The notes under the pieces: model-generated
Told to the model about the DNA's origin: nothing
Seen by the model: only the letters and a program-made list of their open reading frames with translations
Databases searched by the model: none
Assembly: GCA_009823505.1 (NCBI GenBank)
Contig: VZQC01005766.1
Coordinates: 569,879 to 633,878, forward strand
Length of the DNA: 64,000 bases
From: Rhizomys pruinosus
Taxonomy: Eukaryota > Chordata > Mammalia > Rodentia > Spalacidae
Direction of reading: 5' to 3'
Part shown: one piece after another, positions 31,441-43,689 of the stretch
Layout: each line of letters starts with the position of its first letter
Position numbering within the stretch: the stretch's first letter is position 1
Made by a program: the position numbers and the translations under genes

Positions 31441-33127
31441 TGGATTCCTTTGGACTTAGCCTAGGCTAGTCCATGCTCACTGCACATGGTCACCAAATGA
31501 GGCCCAGTAAGCACCTTGTCCTGTCTTGATCCTCCTGTACTGGTCTTCATGATACAGCCTGGGTAGTCCAACAATGGCAATCATTACTCTGAAGAGGCTG
31601 AAACCTCAGTAGTATGTCAGTCCACAAGCTGGAAGTCTCAGCAGTCCCCATCTGGCACTGAAGTTTTGGATGATTCTTGGAGAGACATGAGTCTTCAGTC
31701 CATAGTGGAAGGTTGAAAAGCTGTGTCTCATGGCTTTGAAGGAGAAATTGTTATTAAGGCACCATGTGCTCAGTTTCCAGGGCTGGTATGCACACATCAG
31801 GCATGTGGTACCAGAACACAAGCCACAAGTAATCAGGAATTCTGTGGGAAAAATATTTAAGGTGAAACACATTTAAAAGATCAAAATGAAAATTAAGTCA
31901 ACCATTTAATTTTATTTGTGTACATATTCTTGCTCAAAAGATATCTAGGGTACCCAGGTTTAAGTAAAATATTACCTCCTAGGTTAAGCATGCTAAGATG
32001 GATTTGCATAAATTAAGTGATAAAATTAGCTGAATCCCAATTTTGGATCCACAAGTAGCTGGCAGGTTTAGGTAGGAAGAGTTAGAGATTCAGAAATGGT
32101 TAACAACAACAACAACAACAACAAAAAATCCACAAGAAGCCAAGAAAGCAATATAATTTTATCTAAAAGCAGGTTTTGTATACAAGATTTAAGAGAAAGT
32201 TATTAAGTGGCATGGCTTCAAATTATCTGGAAAATGATTGGTCCGTATTAAAAAAAAAAAAACTGCTCTTGGTGGGATGGTTACTATGAAAGGCCTTAAT
32301 TTGCATCAGAAAGGAGTGGGCTCCAGCCTTGGCTGAGCAATTGAGCAAACCTGGAGGAAATTTGCATATAAAGGAGTTAAACTGGAGCTAACACAGAAAA
32401 ACCGGTTTCCTTTACAATTGGAGTAAATTTTAGAAATTAGAAACCAAAGGTTTAATTTTAGGCTTGTAAAATTATGAAAAATGATTCCAAGGCCAAGTGT
32501 GGCTAGTAAGCCTTGAAATTAAACACAGCCTTGAAGTCCCTGGCTTGTGTAGCCTGCAGGAGTGACTAAGTTAGGAGGCACATGCCTGGAGGGGATGGAA
32601 TACATCTTCTGAGGCAAAAGAGAGTCAGGTAGGCCTGTTTCATGTGTGCAAAGCCACATGTTCCCAGTTTGGCCTCCCATAAAATGAAACAAGCAGGAGA
32701 GGTTGTTCCTTGGCAAAAGATAGATGTTAGGAGAGAGATGAGAGAGAGGAGATAGAAGAGAGTGTTGAGAAGAAAAAAGGCAAGATTTAGAGGTTTGCAT
32801 ACAGAATTTTTCAGGGTTTCCTCCAGCCCCATGACTGGGCACCATTTGAGAAGTGTCACATTTATTCCCATGGTGAGCCATGTAGAAAACAGGCACAGGA
32901 AAGCACAGTACAGGAAAGCATAGTTAAGTTGGTCAAATACAGAGAGACCTTTATTTCAAAAATGGGCGCCTTATGTAGCCAGCATGACTCATATCCCAGT
33001 GCCAAATCCTAAATCTTTATTTCATTATATCCCACCACATGGGCATGACAAGGGAGATCCCATTGGTGTAGGCAACTTAACTGAATTTTCCCACACAGAC
33101 AAATATACTGTGTAATTCTATACAATC
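31440..33127. other. Unassigned, probably repeat-derived sequence
   Basis: The stretch 31,590-31,760 (GATGTCTCAGCAGTCC-like; here GGAAGTCTCAGCAGTCCCC) resembles a medium-reiteration rodent repeat that I know from mouse but cannot name with certainty. (AAC)n lies at 32,100-32,125 and a purine-rich run at 32,720-32,790. On the minus strand 32,825-32,844 reads TGGTGCCCAGTCATGGGGCT, which is reminiscent of a lysine-tRNA primer site. No gene found. Confidence 0.4.
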
Positions 33128-34582
33128 CTTAAAGAGGAATTACAACCATTACTAGTCAAATTACTCAAATATTCTATCCACTAACAGAGGGAAAACTCCA
33201 AAACTCCTCTATAAAGCCAGCATCATCACTCTAATACCAAAACCAGGCAAAGATACAACCAAAAAGGAGATCTATAGACCCATCTCCTTCATGAACACAG
33301 ATGCAAAAGTTCTCAACAAAATAATTGCAAACAACATAGAGGCACACATCAAAAACGTCATCCATCAAGACCAAATCAGATTTATACCAGAGAGGGAGAA
33401 ATGGTTCAACATATGTAAATCAATAAATGTCATAAAACACATAAATGGACTGAAAGACAAAAACCACATGGACATCTCAATTAATGCAGAAAAGGCCTTT
33501 GACAAAATCCAACATGTATTCATGTTTAAAGCCCCAGAGGGAATTGGCTGGAGGGAACATTCCTCAACATAATCAAAGCCAGATACAACAAACCAATTCC
33601 CCACATCATTCTAAATGGAGAAAAGTTAGAAACATTCCACTTAAATTCGGGAACCTGGCAAATCTGACCCCCTAACTCCACACCTTTTCAATATATTGCT
33701 TGAAATGATGACTAGAAGAAAAACACAAGAAAGGGACATTAAAAGTAAACTAATTGGAAAGGAGGATGTAAACTCCCTTTTTTCATGTGACATGATAGTT
33801 TACCTATCAGATGATGAAAACTCTACCATTATACTCCTAGAAATGATTAATAGTCTCGGTAAAGTGGCAGGATACAAAATTAACCTAGAAAAATAAGTAG
33901 CCTTTCTTTATACCAAAAACAAGCAATTAGAGAAGGAATGCAAGACCTTTCTATTTGCAACAGCCTAAAAACAACAAAATCAAAAACAAAAACAAAAAAA
34001 ACCTGAACAAAACTGACCAAAGAAAGGAAAACTCTCTACCTCAAAAATTCTAAACCTTGAAGACGAAGAAGGAGATTGAAGAAGACACTAGAAGATGGAA
34101 GAACCTCCCATGCTCATGGATTGGAAGAATTAATAACTTAAAAATGACCATCCTACCCAAATTCATACACAGATTCAATGCAATCTCAATTAAAATTTCC
34201 ATGATTTTCTTCACAGACTTAGAAAAAAATCCTTAAGTTCATATGGAAAAACAAATTATTCTGGATAGCCAAAGCAATCCTGAGCAAAAAGAGCAAGGAA
34301 GGGGGATTTACTATACCAGACTTTAAACTATATTACAAGGCTATAGTCATAAACTGCCTGATACTTACACAAAAACAGATACATAAATCAATGGAACAAA
34401 ATTGAACATCCAAACCTGAACACATGCAATTTCAGCCACTTATATTTCCCAAAGGGGCCAAAAAGACTCAGTGGAGGAAAGATAGCATCTTCAGCAAATG
34501 GTGTTGTCAAAACTGAATCTTCACTTGTAGAAGAGTAAATTTAAACCCCTTACCTTTCACTCTGTACAAAAATCAACTCCAG

Positions 34583-34823
34583 GGGGCTGGAGAGATAGCC
34601 TAGAGGTTAAGAGCACCGACTGCTCTTGCAGAGGACCCAAGTTTGATCCCCAGCACCCACATGGTGGCTAAGAACCATCTGTAACTCCAATTCAAAGAGA
34701 ACTTCAGTTCCAGAGGAATCTGAGACCCTCTTTTGACCTCCGCAGCATTGTATAACACGGGTGCACAAACCTACATGCAGACAGTACATTCATACATGTA
34801 CAAAAATAAATACAATTAAAAAG
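34583..34823 (+). mobile_element. B2/B3-type SINE (17-bp doubled subfamily)
   Basis: GGGGGCTGGAGAGATAGCC opens it; TCAACTCCA at 34,573-34,581 and 34,824-34,832 is the target duplication. The doubled unit is present with mutations (AACTCCAATTCAAAGAG, AACTTCAGTTCCAGAGG). Confidence 0.93.
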
Positions 34824-34893
34824 TCAACTCCAAATGGATCAAAGACCTCAATGTGAACCCCCAAACTCTGAAAATGATAGAAGAAAATGTTGG

Positions 34894-34977
34894 CTACAAA
34901 CTATAAGCATAGGAAAAGTAACCTACAAACTATAAGCATAGGAAAAGTAACCTACAAACTATAAGCATAGGAAAAGA
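34894..34977 (+). repeat. 29-bp tandem triplication in L1-g
   Basis: Three units of CTACAAACTATAAGCATAGG plus AAAAGTAAC follow each other, the third being partial. It corresponds to a single-copy ORF2 segment in L1-d. Confidence 0.92.
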
Positions 34978-35300
34978 CTTTTTTTTTTCTTTTTTCAGGA
35001 AAAGACTTTCTAACTAAGACAGAAGCTGTGCAGGACATACAGTCAACAATCAGTAAGTGGGACCTCATTAAACTGAAACGTTTCTGTACAACAAAAGAAA
35101 CTATCAAGGATGTAAAGAGAAAGCACAGAATGTGGGAGCAAACCTTCACCAGTGATGCATCTGACAGAGGATTACTGTCCAGAACATATAAATTACTCAA
35201 AAAGCAAAAGAACAAGAAAACAAATGACCCAATCAAAAGATGGTGTAAAAAGCTGAACAGAGACTACACAAATCAAGAAAAAAAAAGACTGAGAAACATC

Positions 35301-35357
35301 ATATATATATATATATATATATATTTTTTTCAAATCTAGACCCAAGTCCCCCACCCA
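35301..35357 (-). mobile_element. Ultra-short L1 3' end with 13-bp target duplication
   Basis: On the minus strand: TGGGTGGGGGACTTGGGTCT, AGATTTG, then A7 and (AT)n. That is only the last ~27 bases of an L1 3' UTR plus tail. ACTGAGAAACATC at 35,288-35,300 and 35,358-35,370 flanks it. Confidence 0.82.
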
Positions 35358-35914
35358 ACTGAGAAACATCTTAAAAATTGTTTAGCATTGTTAATAATTA
35401 AGGAGGTGCAAATTAAAACCACCTTAAGCTTCCATCTTACCCCAGTAAGACTGTCTATGATCAAGAAAACAAATGAAACCAGATGCTGGAGAGGTTGTGG
35501 AGAAAGGGGAATACTCATTCACTGCTGGTGGCAATGCAAACTCATACAACCCTATGAATAGAAGTGTGGACAACACTTAATAGTCTCAAAATGAACATAT
35601 CACCTGACACAGTCATTCAATGCCTAGGTTTATACCCACAAGACTCATCCTATTACAGAAATCCATGTGCACATCCGAGTTTATTGGAGCTCTCTTCATA
35701 ATAGGAAAGATCTGGAAGCAACCCAAGTGTCCCTCAACTGACAAGTTGATAAAGAACATGTGGTATATGTACATAATGGAGTTCTATGCAGCAGTAAAGA
35801 AGGATTACATCATGAAAATTGTAGGTAAATGATGGAACTAGAAGCAGTTATGCTAAGTGTAGTAACAGTCCCAGAAAGACAAAACACATGGTGTCCCTCA
35901 TTTGTGGATCCTAG

Positions 35915-36518
35915 CACCAAATCCTTATTTGTAAGGCAAAGTGAGTATTTATTCTTCTTTTTTAGTAAATTTAATACCTGATGCTCCTACAAAACAAAAG
36001 AGTACATTAAAACACACATCAACGTGCTATGTAATTTAGAAATGTAAAGTAATATTTCTTTTTCTTGCATGCAACTCTATTGTTAAAAAGTGAATCCTTA
36101 AATATGTTTTGGACTTAACCTATAGTTTATTTTCAGGCATTGTAATTTGGGTAGATGTGTGGAGTATATACATGCATACTTTGGAGTAATATAAAATTAA
36201 AGGGAACACACAGCGATGTAGTCTGGACACTCATTTGATCAACTTGATTGAACAAACAACATGTCACCCCCCACTGGATGGTGGGGCTGTGGGGGTTTGC
36301 CACAACAGCCTGTAGATTGGTTTTGCACGAAGGATGCTTGTACTCATGGATTATCACTTATAGCTAAAAAAGAAAAAAAAACAGAGAAAGATGCAAGACA
36401 GTTATGGCAGAATACATGATCTGGGATGGGGTGGGGGTGGGGGGGAAGGGAAAGGGAAAAATGCCTGATCTGAATTGGAAAATGATGTACGAAATGCACA
36501 AAGCATCAATAAAAAAAA
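35915..36518 (+). mobile_element. L1-g long 3' UTR with G-rich tract
   Basis: Includes TAGTCTGGACACTCATTTGA (about 36,217), the G-rich tract GGGATGGGGTGGGGGTGGGG at 36,422 on, and GAAATGCACAAAGCATCAAT before the A tail. G-rich tracts of this kind are a conserved feature of mammalian L1 3' UTRs and can form quadruplexes. Confidence 0.85.
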
Positions 36519-36885
36519 TTAAATTAAAAAAAGAAAGTGAATCACAGTATGCAAAAATGTGGATTTCTATTTACCATCAAGACAGAGTCTCCGGATCGGT
36601 TATTTTGCCTGTATAGACTGGAGCAGGCCTGAATTTCAAGTGTCGGGTGCTAGTAGGCTAGACAGAGGTTCATCATAGCACTATCCTGTTATGCTAGCAT
36701 GGGAATTAGATGGAGGCTAATCTGGCAACCAACCTGTGGAGTGAATTGTAGGTGGTGTAGGCTGAGGATTGTTCAGAGGCCAGCAGTTTCTGGGTGGTTG
36801 AGTGGACACGGCCAGACAGCATGGTGTTCCACTATCCTAGGCTAAGGACCTGAGAGGGACAGTAGTCACTCAGGTTGGGCTGCAA
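36519..36885. other. Unique flank of copy A
   Basis: No recognised feature. It has no counterpart after copy B. Confidence 0.5.
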
Positions 36886-36886
36886 N
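36886..36886. other. Single N, probable contig join
   Basis: Sequence type changes around it: unassigned flank on the left, a GC-rich, CpG-containing piece on the right. Together with the N at 18,641 it brackets the clean copy. Confidence 0.55.
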
Positions 36887-36894
36887 TCAAAGAG

Positions 36895-37117
36895 CTTCCC
36901 TGCAGGACAATACTTAGGCCCTGCGGACCCTCACAGAGTAACCTGAATGCCGCGGAGCCGGAACTTCTCCTAAGCCTCCGCGCGCAGCCCCCCCCCTTCT
37001 CTTCTCCACCCCCTTCCCGTTTTTCCATCCTTTTTTTTTCTTTTTTTTCTTTTCCCCTCCTCCCTCCTCTTCTTCTCCCTCTCTTATCGCCGTCCCTGTC
37101 TCTCCTGACGACCCTGC
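36895..37117. other. GC-rich, CpG-containing segment with pyrimidine tract
   Basis: GCCGCGGAGCCGG and CCTCCGCGCGCAGCC are followed by a ~100-bp C/T tract (36,988-37,085) and CTTATCGCCGTCC. It is unlike anything else in the window and resembles a CpG-rich promoter or 5' leader. It abuts L1 ORF2 at about 37,118. Origin unknown. Confidence 0.55.
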
Positions 37118-37400
37118 GACCATGGATACAACATTGAAGATCAAATCTGAGCACCTACAATTTCAGCCATCTTATATTTGACACGGGGACCAAGAAGCCC
37201 ACATGGAGACAGCATCTCAGCAAGTGGTGTTGGCAACAACACTGGGTCATCACTTGTAGAAAGAATGAAATAAAACCCCTAACTCTTGCCCCTGTACAAA
37301 TGTCAACTCCCAGCGTGGATCAAGGACCTCAACGTGACAACCCAAACTCTGAAGGTGATAGAGAAAAAGTTGGAAGCAGATTACAAGACATAGGAATAGG

Positions 37401-37441
<41 letters not shown>

Positions 37442-38640
37442 AAGGTCGACAATTGACAAATTTGACCTCCTTAAACTCAAAAGCTTCTGTACATCAAAAG
37501 AAACAATCAAGGAAGTGCAGAGAAATCCCACAGCGTGGTAGGAAACCTTCAGCGGCAGATACATCTGACAAGCCATTGATTTCCAGAATATATAAAACTA
37601 CTAAAAAAACAAATAAAAAAAACGAAAAACAAATGACCCACTCAATAGAGGAAGCAAAGAACTGAACCGAGACTTCACAAGTGAAGAATTAGAGCTGTCT
37701 GAGAAAAACCTCAAGAACTGTTCCCCATCACTAATCATTAAAGAAATGCAATCAAAACCACTTTAAGATCCCATCTTACTCCAATAAGACTGGCTAGGAT
37801 TCAGCAGAGGAAACAAATGATATCAAGTGCTGGTGAGGTTGTGGGAAATGGGACACACTCATCCACTGCTGCTGATGTAACTCTAAAGCCACTATGGAAC
37901 GCAGGGTGGAGAACCCTTGGAAGTCTTGAAATGAACTTGCCACCAGCACCCAGCCATACCATCTCCTGGGCATTGTACCCACAAGACTACCCCACCACCG
38001 AGATACATGCACGGCAAGGTTTATTTCAGCTCTCTTCCAGATAGCAAGGGAGCTGGAACCAACCAAATGCCCCCAACTGATGAGTGGATTATAGAAGAAA
38101 AAGAAAAATGTTGGTACATTTCCACAGTGGAGTTCTAGCAGCAGTAAAGAAAGACAAAAAAAAAAAAAAAAAAAAAAAAGGAAAATGGCTGGAGCTAGGA
38201 GGACATCATGCTGCGTGAAAAGTACCAACATTCCCAGAAAAACAAACGATGCATGGTTAGCCCTCATTTCTGGATGTAGTTCCAATTACCTAGTTTTAAG
38301 TGTTTCTTGTGCATGGTCCCTTGAGTTTTGTCCAAAGCAGTTGTGTGTGATGCATATGGAAACACAACAGCAACAACAAAACACAACAACAAACAACAAC
38401 AACAGAAAGGACTGATCCAGAACTGACTGAACAGTGAACTTCTGCTCAAACAGTCAACTTCCTCAAGGAGGGCTATTGAGAAAGGACTGAGAAAGAGATG
38501 AAACGCATTTTTGCAGAATGCCTGAGCTCTGGCAGAATGCCTGAGCTCTAGTGGGGTGGGGAATGGGGGGAACACGGGTCTAGATTGTTAAAAAAATTTT
38601 AACAATTATGTGGAAATAAAAGAGGAAAACAGGGGGAAAA
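37118..38640 (+). mobile_element. LINE-1 3' part (L1-h)
   Basis: ORF2 C-terminal part from GACCATGGATACAACATTGA (compare the DQWNKIE segment in L1-d) to the 3' UTR with (CAA)n (about 38,366-38,403). It is most similar to 62,400-63,740 of L1-i. A pure A run (37,400-37,439) replaces part of ORF2. Confidence 0.87.
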
Positions 38641-39209
38641 ACTAAATATTCCATGCATTTTATCGGACTACATTGCACTATGCAATAAACTCAATATCAA
38701 AACCAGAATAAGGCCTACAATCCCCACAAGAATACATGGAGAATAAAAAAACAAAAACACTCTCCTGAATAATGAATGGGGTCAAAGAGATAATAAAGAA
38801 AGAAATAACAAACATTCCTGGAACTGCATGACAATGATACTACAAACACAACAAAACTTATGGGAACATATTTAAATTAAAAGCAGTTTTCTAAGAGGGA
38901 GGGGAATTTTATAGCCCTAAGTGCCTACCTCAAAAAAACAGAAAGACACACAAGTGAACAATCTAACACTGCAGAAAAAAATCCTTGAGAGAATTAGGAG
39001 ACAAAAACAAATGAACCTATACTAAAGCAGCAGACAGAAGAAATTAAAAAAAACTTAGAGCAGAGATCAATGAACATAGAAACCAAAAAAAAAAAAAAAA
39101 ACTATACAAAAAAAATCAATGATCCAAAAGTTTGATCTTTGAGAGAACAAAACAAGATAGACAGATGTGTACCCATTTAACCAAAGAAAGAAACGAAGAA
39201 ACAAAGAAA

Positions 39210-39254
<45 letters not shown>

Positions 39255-42065
39255 TCCAGATAATCATACAGGACTACTTCAAAAAAACCTATACATTACT
39301 AAACCCATACTCTACTAATTTTGAAAACCTAGCAGAAATGGATGAATATCTGAATCCTGTGCATCACCCCAACACTCAACCAAGAAGAGGACGACAGCCT
39401 AAATAGACCAATAATATATGAAGAAATTGAAGATGTTGTAATAAGAACCCTCCCAACAAGAAAAAAGCCAGGCCAGATGGCTTCATGGCAGAATTTACTA
39501 AAAATATTTCACAAAAGACTTACAACCATTACTATCAAGTTGTTTAGAAGGATACAGCGGGAATTCTCCCAAAATCATTTATGAAGCCAGCATCACTTTC
39601 TATTACCAAAAGCCAGGCACGGATACAACCAAAAGGAGAAATAGACCCATCTTCGTCATGAACACAGATACAAAAAATTCTAAATAAAACACTTGCAAAT
39701 CGCCATACAGAGCCACATCAAGAAGATCATCAACATGACCATGTTGGATTTCCTTTCCAGAAATGGCATGCGGGGATGGTTCAGCATATGAAAATCAATA
39801 AATGCAACCCACCACATAAACGGGCTCAAGGGCAGAAACCCTTGATCATGGCCATGATCAGATTCAGAAAAGGCATTTGACAAAATCCAGCATCCCTCAT
39901 GCTTAAATTCCTAGAGGAATTGGCTTTGAAGGATCCCATTTGTCCTGTATAACAAATCCATATACGGAACAAACCCATAGCCAAAATATCATCCTAAATG
40001 GGGGAATGAGAGGAGAACATTCCTTTAAAGATAGGAACTCAGCAAGACTGCCCCCTGTCACACTCCTTTTCAATATAGTAACTCTTGCAAGAGCAATAAA
40101 ACAAAAGAAAGAAAAAAAAAAGGGAAATTAAAGGAGTTCTTCTCATTGGAAAAGCGGAAGTACGCTATCCTTTTGCTGATGATATGATCGTTCACTTAAG
40201 CGGAACGAACTCCACCAGGAAACTCCTGAAATGATTAGAGCTTCAATAAATTGGCAGGATACAAAATAACTCTAGAAAACAGTAGCCTTTACTTACACCA
40301 ACAACAAGCAACCGAAGAAGGAATAAAAAGAAAGAAACTTTCCACTAAAAATAGCCACAAAAACAATAAAATACCTAGGGAAAACAAACCTAACCAAAGC
40401 TACAAGGATCTCTACAAAAAAAACTTTAAAACCCTAAAGAAAAGAAAATGAACGATGAACATCAGACAGATGAAAGACCTCCCATACCCAGGATTGGGAA
40501 AATAAACATATTAAAAATGTCCATTCCAACCAAACTCTTATACAGATTTAATGCTTAATCCCAATTAAAATCCCCAAGGAGTTTCTTCACAGGCTGGAAA
40601 AAAATCCTTAAATTCATTTGGGAAAAAACAAAAAAAGCCGAATTAGCCAAAGTAAAGCCTGAGTGAAATGAAAGTACAATACCAGTGGGCAACTCTATAT
40701 ACCAGGACCATTAACAACATACTACCGGGTTATAGTCATAAAAACAGATTGCTACTGGCACAAAAACAGCCAGTTACCATTGGAACAAAATTGAACATCC
40801 TAACCTGAGCACATAAAATTTCAGCCCTCATATTTGACGTGGGTCAGAAGACACAATGGAGGAAAAAGACAGCACCATCAGCAAGTGGTGTTGGCCAAAA
40901 CTTGCCTCCACCTGTAGAAGATTGAAATTAAGCCCCTACCTCTTTGCCCTGTACAAAAGTCAATTCCGATGGATCAACGACTCAATGTGAAACCAAAACC
41001 TCTGGAGGCATTAGAAGAAAACCTTGGCAAGAAGAGTACAATAATAGACATAGAAAAGATTCCTAAATAGGACCGCAGCTGCACAGAAAATAAGATTGAC
41101 AATTGACAAATGGGAAACTCTTAAACTACAAACTTCTGTACCATCAAAAGAAACAATAAAGGAGTGAAGATGACAATGCACAGTGGGAGGAAACTTCAAT
41201 GCCAGATACATCTGACCAAGCATTGATTTCCAGAGACTACAAATACTCAAAAAACCAAAGAAGAAAGAAAACCAATTGAATCACTCAAAAAGATGGAGCA
41301 CAGACACCTCACGATGACTTTCACAGGGGAGAGTTACAGATGGCAGAGAAACATATTAAAAATTGTACAACCTCATAATAACTTAGGGGAAATGCAACTT
41401 TCAACCACTTTAAGGATATCTTCCACTTTGATAATTCGGGTCTGATCAAGCCAACAAATGATACCAAGTACTGGAGAGGTTGTGGCGAAAGGAGAACACT
41501 CATCCATTGTGGGAATGTAAACTTGTACAGCACCTATGGAAAGCAGTGTAGAAAAACCCTTGACAACTTCTCAAAATGAGCTTCCATTTGACCCAGTCAT
41601 AGCACTCACTTCTGGGCATATACCCACAAGAACACATCTTACTGCAGAATACATGCACAGCTATCTTTATTGCAGCTTTGTTCACAAAAGAAAAAAGCTG
41701 GAAACAACCCAAAATGTCCTCACCTGAAAGTGGATTGAGAAAATGTACATGTACACAATGGAGTTCTATGAGCAGTAAAAGGAGATAAACATTATTAAAC
41801 TTTGCAAGCAAATGGATGGAACTAGATGATATTATTCTAAGTGAAGTAGTAACACGGTCCCAGAAAATACACGGACAATGGTATCCTCATCTGTGGATTC
41901 TAGCATCCATAACCCAGTTGTAAATACTTCTTGTGGGGAGGGCTTTCATATTGGAAAGGAATAACCATCCGAAAGACTGCATCAAAAACTGACTGGAATG
42001 GTGAAACTGGAGGATGAGAGGGTTGGGCGAGGGACATGCGTCTATATTCGATTAATGTATATTTA
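38641..42065 (+). mobile_element. LINE-1, copy B of L1-d
   Basis: Counterpart of 19,080-22,390. It shares the S-D-Y change at the endonuclease (about 38,660) and the F-A-D-D motif (about 40,172-40,185) but has many more frameshifts. A pure A run at 39,213-39,252 stands where copy A has about 45 bp of ordinary sequence. Confidence 0.88.
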
Positions 42066-42214
42066 TTGATGTAAGTTTAACATGTATCCAATTTTGCCCA
42101 AAGTTTATCTACAAACTACATGGCTTATTTAGGATCCGTAAAAATAAAAAAATATCTTCTATTTTAACAACATGGTTTTAACTATTTAATAACAAACGTT
42201 TGTAATGCATCTGA

Positions 42215-43190
42215 GTTGATTGGAGATATAAATTGTTGCCCACATTTGTTCTACTTAAACTCTGTCTAAAATTAACCTTGGGATTAACATATACAAATGT
42301 TCTCTATTCTTTCGTTGCTATACCAGTACCTTCTTGTTAACATTCTTCTTTTTTTTACCTGTAGAATAATTTAAATAAAGGAATTAAGCTTGCTTCCAAA
42401 TTAAAACTTAAGTACCCAAAATGCTTGGGTAAATTTACTGAAATTAAACCTTTATTCCTGCTTATAGGTATGTGAATACCCAACTCCTTTTGAGATTCAT
42501 GGGTCAAAAACTAAAAACCCTAAATAAAAAAACGGGGGGATAAGTTATAATTAAAAACTTTTGGTCACAATTTTCCATTAAATCTTTAAAAACTAACTTA
42601 TGTGAAAAAAATTTGTATGTTCCCACACGTCAAAACATCACCAACTTAATTGCTGAGGAAAGAAAAGATACAGTTTGCATTGTGCAGAATGTAACCCAAG
42701 AAATACCAGCAGCGAAGTTGCCCATCTAAGCATTGAAAAGAAGAAAAGCTTCAGACTGCTACAGATATCAAACATCTCTGTGCATCCTATTTGTAACACT
42801 GTTTGTGTGATGACTCCTAATGAACCTTACCTCTAGGTGCCCACAAAGTTTTATTACAAGAGATCTTTTTACCTCCTTTTCATAGAACAAAGTAGTACAT
42901 GATGGTAATGAAGTCAATATCTAACTGTAAATTAAAGCTAACTGGTATAGAGGTTATCTCTTATAAAACCGAGGTTATTACTGGCTTTCTTTTCAATGAC
43001 TAATAGACCTAGAAAATGTGAAACGGATTCCTCTCTATTCATAAAACAAATATAATACTAACGTCTTTTCAAGCCGTGCGTTTAAGCAGCACTAATATAT
43101 TAATACAGGAGATCTCTGATAACAACAATGGATTATTCTGCCAAGGCTATGTTGGCCAGGGGATCCACGGCCCCGAAAGGTAAAAGCTTC
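42215..43190 (+). repeat. Interspersed repeat X, copy B plus strand
   Basis: Counterpart of 22,540-23,480 with scattered single-base indels. Confidence 0.7.
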
Positions 43191-43689
43191 TTGCCTATAA
43201 ACTGGGATACTGCAAGAAGAGAGGTGGTAAGACCCTGCTGTCGAAGACCTGATGCAGATAGAAAAGATGTATTGAGACCACACTTGCACGTGTACAGTTG
43301 GTCTCTGAATCCCAGCGAGTGTTACCAAAGGCTGCTAAACCAATTAAACAACCATTGGTCTCCTTGAGTCCTCTGTCAGCATCAGCTACACCTCTTTCAC
43401 CTGCCTGGAAATATGTGCAGCGAGTGGCAGCCATATGTCTGTATATCCCAAATCTAATTGGCTATTGCTCTATCCTTGGAGGAAGGAATACTTCACGGTG
43501 TGCCAGCTTTTTACATCCTCTAGTGGTTTTGAGATGTTATTAAAGCCAAGTACGACCTGTCATCTTTTAGAAAAAAAATATTCATTCATTAGTCTACCAT
43601 CCAAACATCTGTTGTCTATACCAAAGCAACCTACCATAACCACTCGTACTGTTTAAAAACATATATCTAATTGCTTGTGCTTCATTACG

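Larger units (their letters stand above)
33128..35914 (+). pseudogene. L1-g ORF2, broken
   Basis: Recognisable segments are the fingers motif near 33,250, [10 protein letters not shown] (33,487-33,516), [12 protein letters not shown] (33,857-33,892) and the C-terminal YIMEFYAAVKK (35,770 on). The catalytic F-A-D-D motif is lost: TTTTCATGTGACATG stands where TTTGCTGATGATATG is expected (about 33,778-33,796). Many stops. Confidence 0.8.
18642..36518 (+). repeat. ~18-kb direct duplication, copy A (clean)
   Basis: This stretch is repeated in the same order and orientation at 38,182-56,400. All internal repeats, including SINEs and microsatellites, occur at the matching places. Copy A reads with longer open frames and fewer indels than copy B. 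It is bounded on the left by N at 18,641, and its right end falls at an L1 A tail, 367 bp before the N at 36,886. Confidence 0.95.
33128..36518 (+). mobile_element. LINE-1, 5'-truncated, plus strand (L1-g)
   Basis: ORF2 runs from the reverse transcriptase (AATTACAACCATTACTAGTC) to its end at about 35,912, followed by a long 3' UTR and AATAAAAAAAA at 36,509-36,518. It contains a SINE (34,583), a 29-bp triplication (34,894) and a tiny second L1 end (35,301). Confidence 0.88.

Noticed and set aside
34894..34977. CRISPR-like short repeats
   Set aside because: The units are contiguous without spacers, lie in an L1 ORF2, and the genome is mammalian.
37118..37130. GACCATGG as a translation start after a GC-rich leader
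   Set aside because: The bases belong to L1 ORF2 (the GACCAATGGAACAAAATTG segment of sister copies), so the resemblance to a start context is chance.
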